From IMG/VR virus record IMGVR_UViG_3300031630_000002, positions 19,337-83,336 of that record: a DNA stretch of 64,000 nt, one strand, 5' to 3'. The notes beneath the pieces were generated by a model. It ran no database searches and was not told where the DNA came from. It saw nothing but the letters and a program-made list of their open reading frames with translations. How positions within the stretch are numbered: position 1 is the first letter of the stretch; each line of letters starts with the position of its first letter. Of this stretch, positions 49,346 through 57,115 are shown piece by piece. The translations under genes and the position numbers were made by a program. Origin of the DNA: a virus.

Positions 49346-49365
49346 AAACAAAAGGATTAAGTAAA

Positions 49366-49932
49366 ATGTATTATCAGCATCACATTCAATTAAAAACAGC
49401 AGAGCCGTTAACACAAGTACAAGCATTAACTTGGTATAAGGCAGTTAAGGAATTTTCACCAATTGAAACAGTATTAAAGTATCAGTTAGGTGAAGATCTA
49501 ATAGGCATGGAGTATGGTCATTGTGCAGATTGCGATTTCCCTCATACATATGTTGTCCCGTTAACACGTGATATCACAGCAGAAGAAGCATTGTTTATTG
49601 TTAATGTCTGGGATTATCAATTTGATGGTGATTTTGATATTGAATTGTCTAGTCAATATGATGCTGGTATAATGGGAAGTATGGATAGTTCAGTTCATAT
49701 TGATGAAGATGTAAAAAATCAAGCAGTGTTTGATATGAAGAAGTGGCATCATAATCGCTGGGTTAGTGAGAAAGTGTCTGAAGGTTGGAGACATGGATCT
49801 TATTTCAATTCATCAGAAAAAACGCATCCAGCATTGCGAGATTGGGATAGTCTTACAGAAACGCATCGTCGCGCACCAGAGTTTGATAATAATGAAATAT
49901 TGGAATGGTTAGAAAGACGCGGAATAATCTAG
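49366..49932 (+). CDS. RyR-domain protein
   Basis: The start is 49366 (MYYQHHIQLK) with AAAGGA upstream; a longer in-frame start lies inside the previous gene. The C-terminal part of the 188 residues (about 131-185) reads RWVSEKVSEGWRHGSYFNSS, EKTHPALRDWDSLTETHR, EILEWLER, matching the RyR repeat pattern ('W...k...GW..G...d...k.hP.l..w..L.e..r'). RyR domains occur in phage and bacterial proteins with unclear, possibly nucleotide-binding roles. Also CADC and HH near the N terminus. Confidence 0.75.
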   Translation: MYYQHHIQLKTAEPLTQVQALTWYKAVKEFSPIETVLKYQLGEDLIGMEYGHCADCDFPHTYVVPLTRDITAEEALFIVNVWDYQFDGDFDIELSSQYDAGIMGSMDSSVHIDEDVKNQAVFDMKKWHHNRWVSEKVSEGWRHGSYFNSSEKTHPALRDWDSLTETHRRAPEFDNNEILEWLERRGII

Positions 49933-49961
49933 TTGACGTAGTATCATTATTGTGTTATAAT
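49933..49961 (+). promoter_or_regulatory. Sigma70-type promoter giving a leaderless mRNA
   Basis: TTGACG 49933-49938, 17 bp, TATAAT 49956-49961; ATG is at 49969, 8 bases downstream. Confidence 0.75.
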
Positions 49962-49968
49962 ATTCTTT

Positions 49969-50307
49969 ATGAAAATAATAGAAATGCTACACGTTACCGT
50001 ACATGTAATAACCATCTCACGTTACGAATATCAGATACACGCAGAAACACCACCACGTGAGAAGATGGGATATTACCCATATCTATCTGATTGGTATGTG
50101 AATGATGCTTTAGGTAAACATCTATGTAATATAGAAGACCCTAATAATCTTGATATAAGATTTGAGTTAGATCATGCATCTGATTGCTATCGTCTTGCTA
50201 TCACCGCATGGTTGTCTACAACCGATATTGATAAGATTGAAACAGCGTTCTTTATTAACCTACCCCGAATAAATTCTCGTAATGATACTAAATATAAGTA
50301 TGAATAA
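49969..50307 (+). CDS. Hypothetical protein
   Basis: A 112-residue protein (MKIIEMLHVTVHVITISRYEY...) of mixed alpha/beta look. No ribosome site; the start lies 8 bases after the promoter -10. Start of a three-gene unit to 50949. No family recognised. Confidence 0.55.
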   Translation: MKIIEMLHVTVHVITISRYEYQIHAETPPREKMGYYPYLSDWYVNDALGKHLCNIEDPNNLDIRFELDHASDCYRLAITAWLSTTDIDKIETAFFINLPRINSRNDTKYKYE

Positions 50308-50548
50308 TAAAATACCCACAGTAGAGCAATTAGTAGAAATCGCAAGAGAAGTAGAAATTGAAGATCCCATTAATTGGGAAGAGTTAAATGTGAGTGAAGA
50401 GTCAGCATATAACCTCATAGCGAATCAGGTATTGTCTGATCATATGATGCGAAGCCCAGATGATCACGAAGTAGTGTTACTTGCAACGGTCACAAAATTG
50501 ATTGTTGAAAATTTCATATTAAACATAAAGTTGTTACAAAATAAGTAA
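50300..50548 (+). CDS. Small acidic conserved protein
   Basis: An 82-residue protein from ATG 50300 (MNNKIPTVEQLVEIAREVEIEDPINWEEL), overlapping the previous stop by 8 bases; an in-frame ATG at 50282 would add six residues. The VEIAREVEIEDPI-W-L pattern is familiar from small phage proteins of unknown function. Coupled to the next gene by a one-base overlap. Confidence 0.55.
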   Translation: MNNKIPTVEQLVEIAREVEIEDPINWEELNVSEESAYNLIANQVLSDHMMRSPDDHEVVLLATVTKLIVENFILNIKLLQNK

Positions 50549-50949
50549 TGTTACTTGGATTTGATTTAGTCCGTTGCTTGAGCGATATTCTAGAAAAGAA
50601 AGTAGATTATAGCGATGTGTTACTAATAGTAACTTGCGTTGAAATTGATTTCAGAGATGACGACCAATGGAATATATTCTGGAAGAATACGATTGATCCT
50701 ATTCATTTGATGATGGGAAATAACAGACATAAATTGAATTTCTACGATAAAGAAGATGTTCACAATTTGATAGATGATTTGTTATTTGATGGAAAATTAG
50801 TAAAACGAGAACGCACACACGTGCTAGATTCAATAAGTAGTTTGCCAAATTATTGGTACAACATTATACCGTTAGAAGAACATATGACACCCGCAGTTCA
50901 AGATGCTTGGGATTATTTCAAGATGCTTGAAGCATTGTGCAGAAGTTAG
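50548..50949 (+). CDS. Hypothetical protein
   Basis: A 133-residue acidic protein (MLLGFDLVRCLSDILEKKVDYSD...), coupled to the previous gene by TAATG. Helical; no motif recognised. Confidence 0.55.
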   Translation: MLLGFDLVRCLSDILEKKVDYSDVLLIVTCVEIDFRDDDQWNIFWKNTIDPIHLMMGNNRHKLNFYDKEDVHNLIDDLLFDGKLVKRERTHVLDSISSLPNYWYNIIPLEEHMTPAVQDAWDYFKMLEALCRS

Positions 50950-50983
50950 TGTACTTTAAAACTCTCAGTAAATTAAACAACAG

Positions 50984-50992
50984 CATAAATAC
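50984..50992 (+). promoter_or_regulatory. Late promoter (CATAAATAC)
   Basis: CATAAATAC, 27 bases before ATG 51020, with AGAGG at 51006-51010. It opens the late operon 51020-56715. Confidence 0.75.
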
Positions 50993-51019
50993 TACTATAA
51001 TTAATAGAGGTATTATGTC

Positions 51020-51259
51020 ATGTCCATGTCTTTAGAAGAAGAAATTAAACAACTAAAAATATTAGCAGGAATTTATCAACCGTACAATACCGATAAGGAT
51101 ATTGTAGACGGAGATGATGAATCTAATATATCAATTACGGGTTCAGAAAAACGTAAACTTGAACGAGAGCATGACATCAAGCCTGGCACGCCCGAATGGT
51201 TTAAACTATGGTTTTCGTTGCCAAAAATGACAGGCGAAAAGCCGTATGAAAAGGATTAG
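51020..51259 (+). CDS. Small late protein
   Basis: A 79-residue charged protein. MSMSLEEEIKQLKILAGIYQ is a helix like those ending other late proteins here ('KLKKLAGLK' at 16125), followed by an acidic linker and DIKPGTPEWFKLWFSLPKMTG. The last part is a typical 'pGTpeWf.lWFslP' phage pattern. Function unknown. Confidence 0.6.
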   Translation: MSMSLEEEIKQLKILAGIYQPYNTDKDIVDGDDESNISITGSEKRKLEREHDIKPGTPEWFKLWFSLPKMTGEKPYEKD

Positions 51260-51262
51260 ATT

Positions 51263-52129
51263 ATGAGATTAAATGAATTTGATGGTTCAATGAGAATCAC
51301 AGAAGGTAAGGGCGCGTTCCCAGGAGTTGGTGCAATCCATGTATCCGAAATAACTCCCACATTGCAATCATTAGAGAAAGTGTTAGGTATTGATTTGCTT
51401 AACAATGTATTAGGTTCAGTGGGTAAGAAGCAATTTTCAGGTGATATTGATGTAGCATTAAATATCCCAGCAGAAGATATCCCAGCCTTCTATGAAAAAT
51501 TAAAGACTATTCCAGAAATAATTGATACGTCAAAGAGTAGTGTTATCATGACAAAAGTAAAAATACAAGATTATGATGACAGTAAAGAAGTTGATGGAAA
51601 AGATAGAACTGGTTTTGTCCAAGTTGATTTTATGCCAGGCGATCCTGATTGGATGAAGGTGTATTATCATTCACCACATGAAGCAGGAATGTCAGATGAT
51701 GGTCGTTCAAGTAAGTACAAAGGTATGCATCGTAACATTATGGTTGCGTCAATTGCAGCAGTATTTAATAGAGAAAATCGTGGTAATCAACTACCAGACG
51801 GACGATATGAAGAAACAGAAATGTTTATGTTTAGCCCAAGAGATGGATTAGTTCGTGTTAATCGTACACCAGTACCAAGAAAAGATGGTAATGGATTCAC
51901 AGCAAAAAACAAGAACACAATAATTGCTGGACCTTGGAAGACAGATGAGCAGATTGCAGATGTATTAAACCTAGGTGATAGTGATGTGTTGTATAGTCTT
52001 GAGACATTGGTAGATGCGGTAACACAGAATTTCACAGATGAAGATAAAAATACGATATTTGCAAATTTTGCAAATAATGCACAAGTAGGTGCAGTTGGTA
52101 TTCCAGATGAACTAAAGGATCACGTATGA
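51263..52129 (+). CDS. Pol-beta-type nucleotidyltransferase, candidate packaged effector
   Basis: The 288-residue protein shows the minimal nucleotidyltransferase signature: LGSVGKKQFSGDIDVAL with G51-S52, D61 and D63, and the third acidic residue in FVQVDFMPG (D122). This is the hG[GS]...DhDh...hDh pattern of the pol-beta superfamily. The N terminus MRLNEFDGSMRITEGKG carries LNE and ITE|G triplets like T4 prohead-protease sites. Such enzymes transfer NMPs to RNA, proteins or small molecules. Late expression with a head-targeting-like tag suggests injection into the host. Substrate unknown. Confidence 0.65.
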   Translation: MRLNEFDGSMRITEGKGAFPGVGAIHVSEITPTLQSLEKVLGIDLLNNVLGSVGKKQFSGDIDVALNIPAEDIPAFYEKLKTIPEIIDTSKSSVIMTKVKIQDYDDSKEVDGKDRTGFVQVDFMPGDPDWMKVYYHSPHEAGMSDDGRSSKYKGMHRNIMVASIAAVFNRENRGNQLPDGRYEETEMFMFSPRDGLVRVNRTPVPRKDGNGFTAKNKNTIIAGPWKTDEQIADVLNLGDSDVLYSLETLVDAVTQNFTDEDKNTIFANFANNAQVGAVGIPDELKDHV

Positions 52130-53124
52130 AAATAAACGAAATAGTAGAACCAGCAAAATTAGAATTGCCTGATATAGAAGTAGGCGATGAGGTATTGGTT
52201 GGTAAATTCAAGAATAGTAAAGCGGTAGTAAAGGGATTCACTAAAGACAAGAATAATCATCCTGTTATGAAGACGACGAAAGGTGACAAGAAAGTATTTA
52301 AGGATCGTCATAGTAAGTTGGTACAAGAAGACCAATCGCCGGCATTGCCAGTTACATCAGTGAAAGATTTATATCATGTTGGCACATTAGATGCGTCAAA
52401 GAAGCGTGATGGATATGAGGGCGCAGGGTTGAGCGTGAGTACCCATCCAGAAGATTGGAAAAAGATTGCTAGAGGACATGTAACTGGGGATACATATAGT
52501 GCTATCAAAAATGGAAACAGATTCCTAAATGCACATGCACTTACAGATTCGCATGACGAAGTAATCAAACAATGGGCAATTGAAAATGAATACTTAGCCC
52601 AGCAAGAAACGGTTACAGTATGTGCTTACGATGATGAAATGGAAGATACTTTATGTCAAACATTCACCTCAATGGCAGATGCAGAATATGAATATGATGG
52701 TGAATTAGAACACTATGACGTTGAAGTAGACAAGGGTGGGATTGTTCCAACTGATAAACTGAAAAAAGCAGCAAGACAGAAACGCATGGAAGCAACTGGT
52801 GTACTAGATTTTGTTCTACCCTTATATGCAGAGCAAGCAGGACTTGATGGAGTATGGTGGCAAGATACGCTAGATGTAAGTAGATATTCAGCGCCTCGTG
52901 GTGTTATTGTTCCTAGCAAAATTGACTCTTGGGAGTTTAAAGTAAACGAATCAATAGTAGAAGATGGAAAGATTGTACAGGGCGTTAATACCACAGTAGA
53001 TGTAAAGCCGGGTGAAACTGAGCGACAAGCAGCAAAGTTCGGAAACAAAATAACAAAGAAGGGTCCGCCTATATTGGGCGGCAGTTCATCTCATAAATTA
53101 TTTAATATGGGACTAGGAGAATAA
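52126..53124 (+). CDS. Late protein with SH3-like N-terminal and unknown catalytic-like domain
   Basis: A 332-residue protein starting MKINEIVEPAKLELP (IVE|P). Residues about 18-65 (VGDEVLVGKFKNSKAVVKGF ... PVMKTTKGDKKVF) look like an SH3/KOW-type barrel. The following domain has LYHVGTLDASKKRDGYEGAG, LSVSTHPEDWKKIARG and later RYSAPRGVIVPSKIDSWEF. The H-G..., S-T-S and terminal E order loosely resembles ADP-ribosyltransferase folds, which is only a suggestion. C terminus is Gly/Lys-rich. Overlaps neighbours by 4 bases upstream. Confidence 0.55.
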   Translation: MKINEIVEPAKLELPDIEVGDEVLVGKFKNSKAVVKGFTKDKNNHPVMKTTKGDKKVFKDRHSKLVQEDQSPALPVTSVKDLYHVGTLDASKKRDGYEGAGLSVSTHPEDWKKIARGHVTGDTYSAIKNGNRFLNAHALTDSHDEVIKQWAIENEYLAQQETVTVCAYDDEMEDTLCQTFTSMADAEYEYDGELEHYDVEVDKGGIVPTDKLKKAARQKRMEATGVLDFVLPLYAEQAGLDGVWWQDTLDVSRYSAPRGVIVPSKIDSWEFKVNESIVEDGKIVQGVNTTVDVKPGETERQAAKFGNKITKKGPPILGGSSSHKLFNMGLGE

Positions 53125-53126
53125 GA

Positions 53127-53633
53127 ATGAAAATTAATGAAGTAGTTACCATTAAAGAAGACGCTATGGAAATAGCAAAGACATTGATGTCATTGTCTGG
53201 TGAAGAGATAGTAGCATTAAGCGCAGCATTGACTATGACAGTTCCAGTGTTGAAAGGATTGTTTAAAACTGGTAAAGGCATCATGAAAGTGAAGCGTATG
53301 ATGGATAGAGCAAGTGTACGTATCGCTAATGGCATTGTTAACGAAATTGAGTACACCAATGACATTAGACTCGCCGCAACCACAGATAATGTCTTAGACG
53401 AGTCTATAGGAGCATTAATGGGTATGGTGCTTCCATCACATGCAAAGATGTATAATAAAGCAGCAGAAATGATGTCTAGTTTTCATGTGGAATTCCCATC
53501 GTATGGTTTAAACAAACTAGCAGCGTTAGTATCAAGGCGTACTGCACATGATTTTGACAGACGAGCATTGGTGAAGGTATTTAATAAGCAGTATCCAAAT
53601 GTAACCATAAGTGAACAAGATATAGAGAAATAA
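53127..53633 (+). CDS. Late protein with MKINEV N terminus
   Basis: A 168-residue protein, MKINEVVTIKEDAMEI..., with an amphipathic/hydrophobic stretch LSAALTMTVPVLKGLFKTGKG that could interact with membranes, then basic helices. Shares its N-terminal tag with the neighbours. No enzyme motif. Probably an internal or ejected virion protein. Confidence 0.6.
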   Translation: MKINEVVTIKEDAMEIAKTLMSLSGEEIVALSAALTMTVPVLKGLFKTGKGIMKVKRMMDRASVRIANGIVNEIEYTNDIRLAATTDNVLDESIGALMGMVLPSHAKMYNKAAEMMSSFHVEFPSYGLNKLAALVSRRTAHDFDRRALVKVFNKQYPNVTISEQDIEK

Positions 53634-54013
53634 TGAATATTACTGTATGTAGATTAAAGGCTACTGATGTATATAAACTGCAAGCCATCGTAAAGAAAGA
53701 TATAGCAGAAGCAGCATACATCACGTGGCCATTTACAAAAGAAGTAGCGTTATCATTTATTACTGAGTATAATACATGGGGTATTTGGATTAACGGTGGT
53801 ATACTTGCAGGTGCAATAGAGATAAAAGATACACACGAGACTGCATATTTGGTTGCAAGTATATATCAAAATAATGGTATAGCGACCGCAGCGATTAAGG
53901 AAATAAAAGAAATATTTTACGATAGACAATTGTGGTGCATGATTAACCCAGATAATAAAGCGAGTTTAAAAGTTGCAAATAATGCAAAGATGAGAGTTCA
54001 ATTTTATAGATAA
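53633..54013 (+). CDS. GNAT-like acetyltransferase (short)
   Basis: A 126-residue protein with the GNAT acetyl-CoA loop IYQNNGIATAAIKEI (Q-x-x-G-I-A type, about 79-93) and the downstream INPDNKASLKVANNAKM ('N..S.....n.G' site). A WINGGILAGAIEI strand pair precedes. It lacks the MKINE tag of its neighbours and is coupled to the previous gene by TAATG. Substrate unknown. Its end overlaps a late-type box at 54010. Confidence 0.7.
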   Translation: MNITVCRLKATDVYKLQAIVKKDIAEAAYITWPFTKEVALSFITEYNTWGIWINGGILAGAIEIKDTHETAYLVASIYQNNGIATAAIKEIKEIFYDRQLWCMINPDNKASLKVANNAKMRVQFYR

Positions 54014-54017
54014 ATAG
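54010..54017 (+). promoter_or_regulatory. Late-type promoter variant (ATAAATAG)
   Basis: GATAAATAG overlaps the stop codon of the GNAT gene, 19 bases before ATG 54037, with AGGGAG between. Confidence 0.55.
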
Positions 54018-54036
54018 TTATGTAGGGAGACAATTT

Positions 54037-54270
54037 ATGGCTAACAAGAAAGTAGAACACCATGACATCGAAGATTTACATGGTCCTATGAATAGTGTTG
54101 CAAAAGAAGATGCAAAAATATGGACAGGACTAGAACATAAAGACGAAGAAGATTATGAATTATATGAACATAGGACAGTAGTTGCAAAGAAACAGAAAGC
54201 GAAGAAGTCTAGCAAAAAGCAAGATAGACGTATATCGAAGCAATTAGTTAAGCAAACAGATAAGGAGTAA
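54037..54270 (+). CDS. Small charged late protein
   Basis: A 77-residue protein with an acidic first half (HHDIEDLHGPMNS ... KDEEDYELYEH) and a Lys-rich tail (KKQKAKKSSKKQDRRISK). No motif recognised; the split charge fits an internal head protein. Confidence 0.6.
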   Translation: MANKKVEHHDIEDLHGPMNSVAKEDAKIWTGLEHKDEEDYELYEHRTVVAKKQKAKKSSKKQDRRISKQLVKQTDKE

Positions 54271-54282
54271 AGTGCATTATTG

Positions 54283-54290
54283 CATAAATA
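54283..54290 (+). promoter_or_regulatory. Late-type promoter giving a possibly leaderless mRNA
   Basis: CATAAATA ends 6 bases before ATG 54296, so the expected late start site coincides with the start codon. Confidence 0.5.
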
Positions 54291-54295
54291 ATATT

Positions 54296-54499
54296 ATGAA
54301 AATTAATGAAATTATAAGTGAAGAGGCAGCAGCAGGTGATACAATGGCAGGCAATATAGCCAGTGTTTCGTTTCCAATGACTCCCGGAACTACCAAAATG
54401 GCTTCTAGAAAGGCAGTTGATCCGAAAGGACATTTAGGTTCAGGAAAATCAAATAAATCATTTAAAGGCTTTAGGCAATACAAACTGGATAAGAAATAG
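54296..54499 (+). CDS. Small late protein with MKINEI tag
   Basis: A 67-residue protein, MKINEIISEEAAAGDTMAG..., with an ISE|E triplet and a Lys/Gly/Ser-rich C terminus. An in-frame GTG at 54272 has a close AAGGAG site (54262-54267) and would add eight residues; ATG 54296 is preferred because it exposes the family N terminus. Unknown function; likely packaged. Confidence 0.55.
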   Translation: MKINEIISEEAAAGDTMAGNIASVSFPMTPGTTKMASRKAVDPKGHLGSGKSNKSFKGFRQYKLDKK

Positions 54500-54501
54500 A
54501 A

Positions 54502-55539
54502 ATGAGATTTAATCAATTAAGTGAAAACACAAAAATAAAGAAAAAAGACCTTGCGAATTGGAATCACATGTACGGCGCAGATGCAATAGAATATGGAACT
54601 GAGATTATAAATCTATATAATATACACGATTCTAGTGAGCAGCAGTTTATTATAGAAATTATTGATTCATATACTGATGAATTTGATATACGAGATCCAG
54701 CGGATCGTAAGAAGTTATCAAGTAAGATGAAAAAATGGTGGCGCAAGATGTCAGGTAAATCAATAAAGCATGGCAGCCAATTTGATGAATCTGGTAAAAA
54801 CTCAACATTACCGTTATCACAAGAAGTTTCTAACTTGATTGGACGTGGTGATACAGTTTATATTGAAATTGATGATACTAATGTAGCAGAAATAGTAGGA
54901 GTCAATCTTGATAAAGATAAGCGAACAGTAATTGTAGGATTTGGTAAATCTAGAAAATCTATCCCAGTACATAACGACACATACAGAATTGATGATAGCC
55001 AAGGCTACAACGTAATTCGTAAAATTGAAGAATCAACCAAACAGGAAATCCCCATGACAAACAAAAAAATTAACGAAGGCGTATTAAGTGAAGAAGAAGA
55101 CACTGGTGTAATGGCTAAGTACACATTGTACATGCTTGCAAAAAGTGCAACACGTCTACACAAAATGGTACAAGATGAAGAAGAAGTATCACAAGAAGTG
55201 CTTGATAAGTTACGCGCAGCGTACGAGATCATTACTGAGATCAAGACAGGTTACGATGCAGTTAAATCTCTTGAAAATCTACCACTAGCACCAACTGTAG
55301 TAGGTGTTACAGAAGAAGAAGCATTGCGTCCGTATAAAGTGCTTCATGTAAAGAAGCAACCAATTGAAGTTAAAGCATCTACTAGTTATGAAGCAGCAAC
55401 CAAAGCAGCAGCGATTTGGAAATTAAAATCAACGGCTGGTGTATCAGCATATTTGCTAGATACTGTACATGTTGCAGAACAGGCATCATCTATGTTTGAA
55501 TCTGCTAGAAAGAAAGCAAAATTAAACGCGAAAAAGTAA
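54502..55539 (+). CDS. Late protein, multi-domain, unknown
   Basis: A 345-residue protein starting MRFNQLSENTKIKKK (LSE|N). Residues 5-95 are helical and basic; a beta segment follows (TVYIEIDDTNVAEIVGVNLD, KRTVIVGFGKSRKSIPV), then a long helical region with many Glu. A second internal start-like piece MTNKKINEGVLSEEE (about 185) repeats the KINE/LSE tag pattern, as if two packaged proteins were fused. No enzyme motif seen. Confidence 0.55.
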   Translation: MRFNQLSENTKIKKKDLANWNHMYGADAIEYGTEIINLYNIHDSSEQQFIIEIIDSYTDEFDIRDPADRKKLSSKMKKWWRKMSGKSIKHGSQFDESGKNSTLPLSQEVSNLIGRGDTVYIEIDDTNVAEIVGVNLDKDKRTVIVGFGKSRKSIPVHNDTYRIDDSQGYNVIRKIEESTKQEIPMTNKKINEGVLSEEEDTGVMAKYTLYMLAKSATRLHKMVQDEEEVSQEVLDKLRAAYEIITEIKTGYDAVKSLENLPLAPTVVGVTEEEALRPYKVLHVKKQPIEVKASTSYEAATKAAAIWKLKSTAGVSAYLLDTVHVAEQASSMFESARKKAKLNAKK

Positions 55540-55700
55540 TGTTTGAACCCTCACTGGAAAGTAAGACAGAATGCAAGCAATGTGGTGGAATCTGTCATGG
55601 ACACGCCGCAAAATATCGCACACTAACCATCTTGGGCGAACCGCCTAGACGAATTAAAGTGTGTGATTCATGTCAGTGCAATAAGTGCATACCATCTTAA
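55539..55700 (+). CDS. Small cysteine-rich (zinc-ribbon-like) protein
   Basis: A 53-residue frame coupled to the previous gene by TAATG. CKQCGGIC (12-19) and CDSCQCNKC (42-50) give two clusters typical of a zinc ribbon. It is outside the usual length cut-off for gene finders but well placed between two late genes. Function unknown. Confidence 0.5.
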   Translation: MFEPSLESKTECKQCGGICHGHAAKYRTLTILGEPPRRIKVCDSCQCNKCIPS

Positions 55701-55713
55701 TAAGAGAACTATT

Positions 55714-56715
55714 ATGAAAGCAATACAATTTTTACAAGAAGCATCGCTAACTCAACAAGAGTTACGCAAATATGGAGGCAAACGTTTGGAAACATTCATA
55801 GCAAAAATCCAATCGGGTTCTCCATTTGTAAAAGTTGGAGAGACTGAGCCATCTATTGTGTTAGTTAATGATTCAGATGTGATTGAGCGTTTGCAGAAGA
55901 ATGATATACCAGCGATATTTGAGTTGGTAGATGGTGGTTCAATACGACTCACTCAATTACTGAAAACAAAAGAATTCGGTGGTATTGGTAGTAAAAAAGA
56001 AACTTCTGAAAAGCAAGAATATGGTTTAATAAACATTATCAATAATAACCCAGGCAGTGTTATTGACACAATGGGTATTACAGCGCAGTCATCCCGTAGT
56101 AATGAGGGAATGAATGCAATGAACAAAGAACGATACATTGATATATTCATAACTGATAGTACTGGTAAAGATTATGGTATCTCAATGAAAGGAACAACTG
56201 CTCCTTCATTAGGTGGTGGTGGTGCAGCGGGCATTAATTCAGTAGCCCCAGATTTATTCAAAAAGATATTCGCAAGAATTGAAGAGTTTATGAAGAATGA
56301 ATTGGGATTAAGCAATGGTGATATTATCGCAGCAAAGCATATTCCAGAAATATTTGTTCGTGTACCAGATGATTATGTAGAAAGCATCATGAGAGGTAAC
56401 GAAGAAATGGGCGGTCCTATTGATTATATGTATGTGGGTCCTATGAATGCTATTGGTGAAGTTGGTGATAATAATATATTGAATTTAAATGGAAAATTCT
56501 ATACAGTAGAAGAGTATATTAATAAAATAGGTAATTTCTATTTTAGAATGCGTAAGCGTGACTTAGCAGATAACCAGACAGTTCAAGTAGCATATGATGA
56601 AAAAAATACATTAGGCTTGTCTAAGTTATTAAAGAATCCAGAAACGCATAAAAACAATTTAAGACTAGTGGTTACTAATGCACCATTTTCCACTGGAGTT
56701 GTATTAGACTTGTAG
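55714..56715 (+). CDS. Late protein, possible PD-(D/E)XK-like nuclease
   Basis: The start is 55714 (MKAIQFLQEASLTQQE), which resembles the T4 IPIII head-targeting start MKTYQEFIAEA, with cleavage expected at LQE|A. An in-frame GTG-type start at 55663 would lie in the cysteine-rich gene. In 333 residues, RLTQLLKTKEFGGIG (about 78-92) recalls the 'KT.EFGG' box of some restriction endonucleases, and IDIFITDSTGKDYGISMKG (about 147-165) could be a D...SxK nuclease core. Both are visual inferences. It is the last gene of the late operon. Confidence 0.5.
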   Translation: MKAIQFLQEASLTQQELRKYGGKRLETFIAKIQSGSPFVKVGETEPSIVLVNDSDVIERLQKNDIPAIFELVDGGSIRLTQLLKTKEFGGIGSKKETSEKQEYGLINIINNNPGSVIDTMGITAQSSRSNEGMNAMNKERYIDIFITDSTGKDYGISMKGTTAPSLGGGGAAGINSVAPDLFKKIFARIEEFMKNELGLSNGDIIAAKHIPEIFVRVPDDYVESIMRGNEEMGGPIDYMYVGPMNAIGEVGDNNILNLNGKFYTVEEYINKIGNFYFRMRKRDLADNQTVQVAYDEKNTLGLSKLLKNPETHKNNLRLVVTNAPFSTGVVLDL

Positions 56716-56724
56716 TATCCCTTG

Positions 56725-56744
56725 ATTGCACTACTCAGTGCAAT
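56725..56744 (+). terminator. Hairpin after the late operon, possible terminator
   Basis: ATTGCACT/AGTGCAAT, perfect 8-bp stem with loop ACTC, 10 bases after the stop at 56715. The downstream TATCATTCTCTTT is T-rich but without a clean T run. Confidence 0.55.
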
Positions 56745-56778
56745 TATCATTCTCTTTGTAAATAACCTAAAAAATCAA

Positions 56779-56807
56779 TTGACAACTCTGTGTTTATAGT
56801 GTATTAT
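56779..56807 (+). promoter_or_regulatory. Sigma70-type promoter of dsbA-like and gp43 genes
   Basis: TTGACA 56779-56784, 17 bp, TATTAT 56802-56807. Confidence 0.7.
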
Positions 56808-56860
56808 AGTGTAATGCATTGACTAATATGCATATTCATTAATTTAAAGAGAATATCAAA

Positions 56861-57115
56861 ATGGCTCATTTTTCACCAGAAGACGTAAAAAAACTAAAGC
56901 AAATTATCACTGAAGGCATGCATATCACAGAAGAAGTGAATGTGTTAAAAGAAGGTCTAAAGGATACCGTAGCAGCAATTGCAGAAGAACTAGATGTAAA
57001 ACCTGCAATTCTAAACAAAGCAATCCGTATTGCATATAAATCAGAATTTCAAAAGAACCGTGAAGATTTCAGTGAACTGGAAGATATCCTTGAGATCACT
57101 GGACGCACTCTGTAA
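56861..57115 (+). CDS. dsbA: DsbA-like double-stranded-DNA-binding protein (T4 late-promoter factor type)
   Basis: T4 dsbA (not the disulfide oxidoreductase) encodes a small protein (89 aa) that binds late promoters. This 84-residue protein follows its layout: an N-terminal charged helix, NVLKEGLKDTVAAIAEELDVKPAILNKAIRIAYKSEFQKNREDFSELEDIL. T4 DsbA has 'ELIKDIRIRAKDELGVDGKMFNRLLALYHKDNRDVFEAET'. The similarity in order and spacing is good by eye. It precedes gp43 directly. The many T4-type late promoters here fit its role. Confidence 0.75.
   Translation: MAHFSPEDVKKLKQIITEGMHITEEVNVLKEGLKDTVAAIAEELDVKPAILNKAIRIAYKSEFQKNREDFSELEDILEITGRTL

Noticed and set aside
55663-55713. Longer N terminus for the late nuclease-like protein
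   Set aside because: It overlaps the cysteine-rich small gene and removes the internal-protein-like start MKAIQFLQEA.
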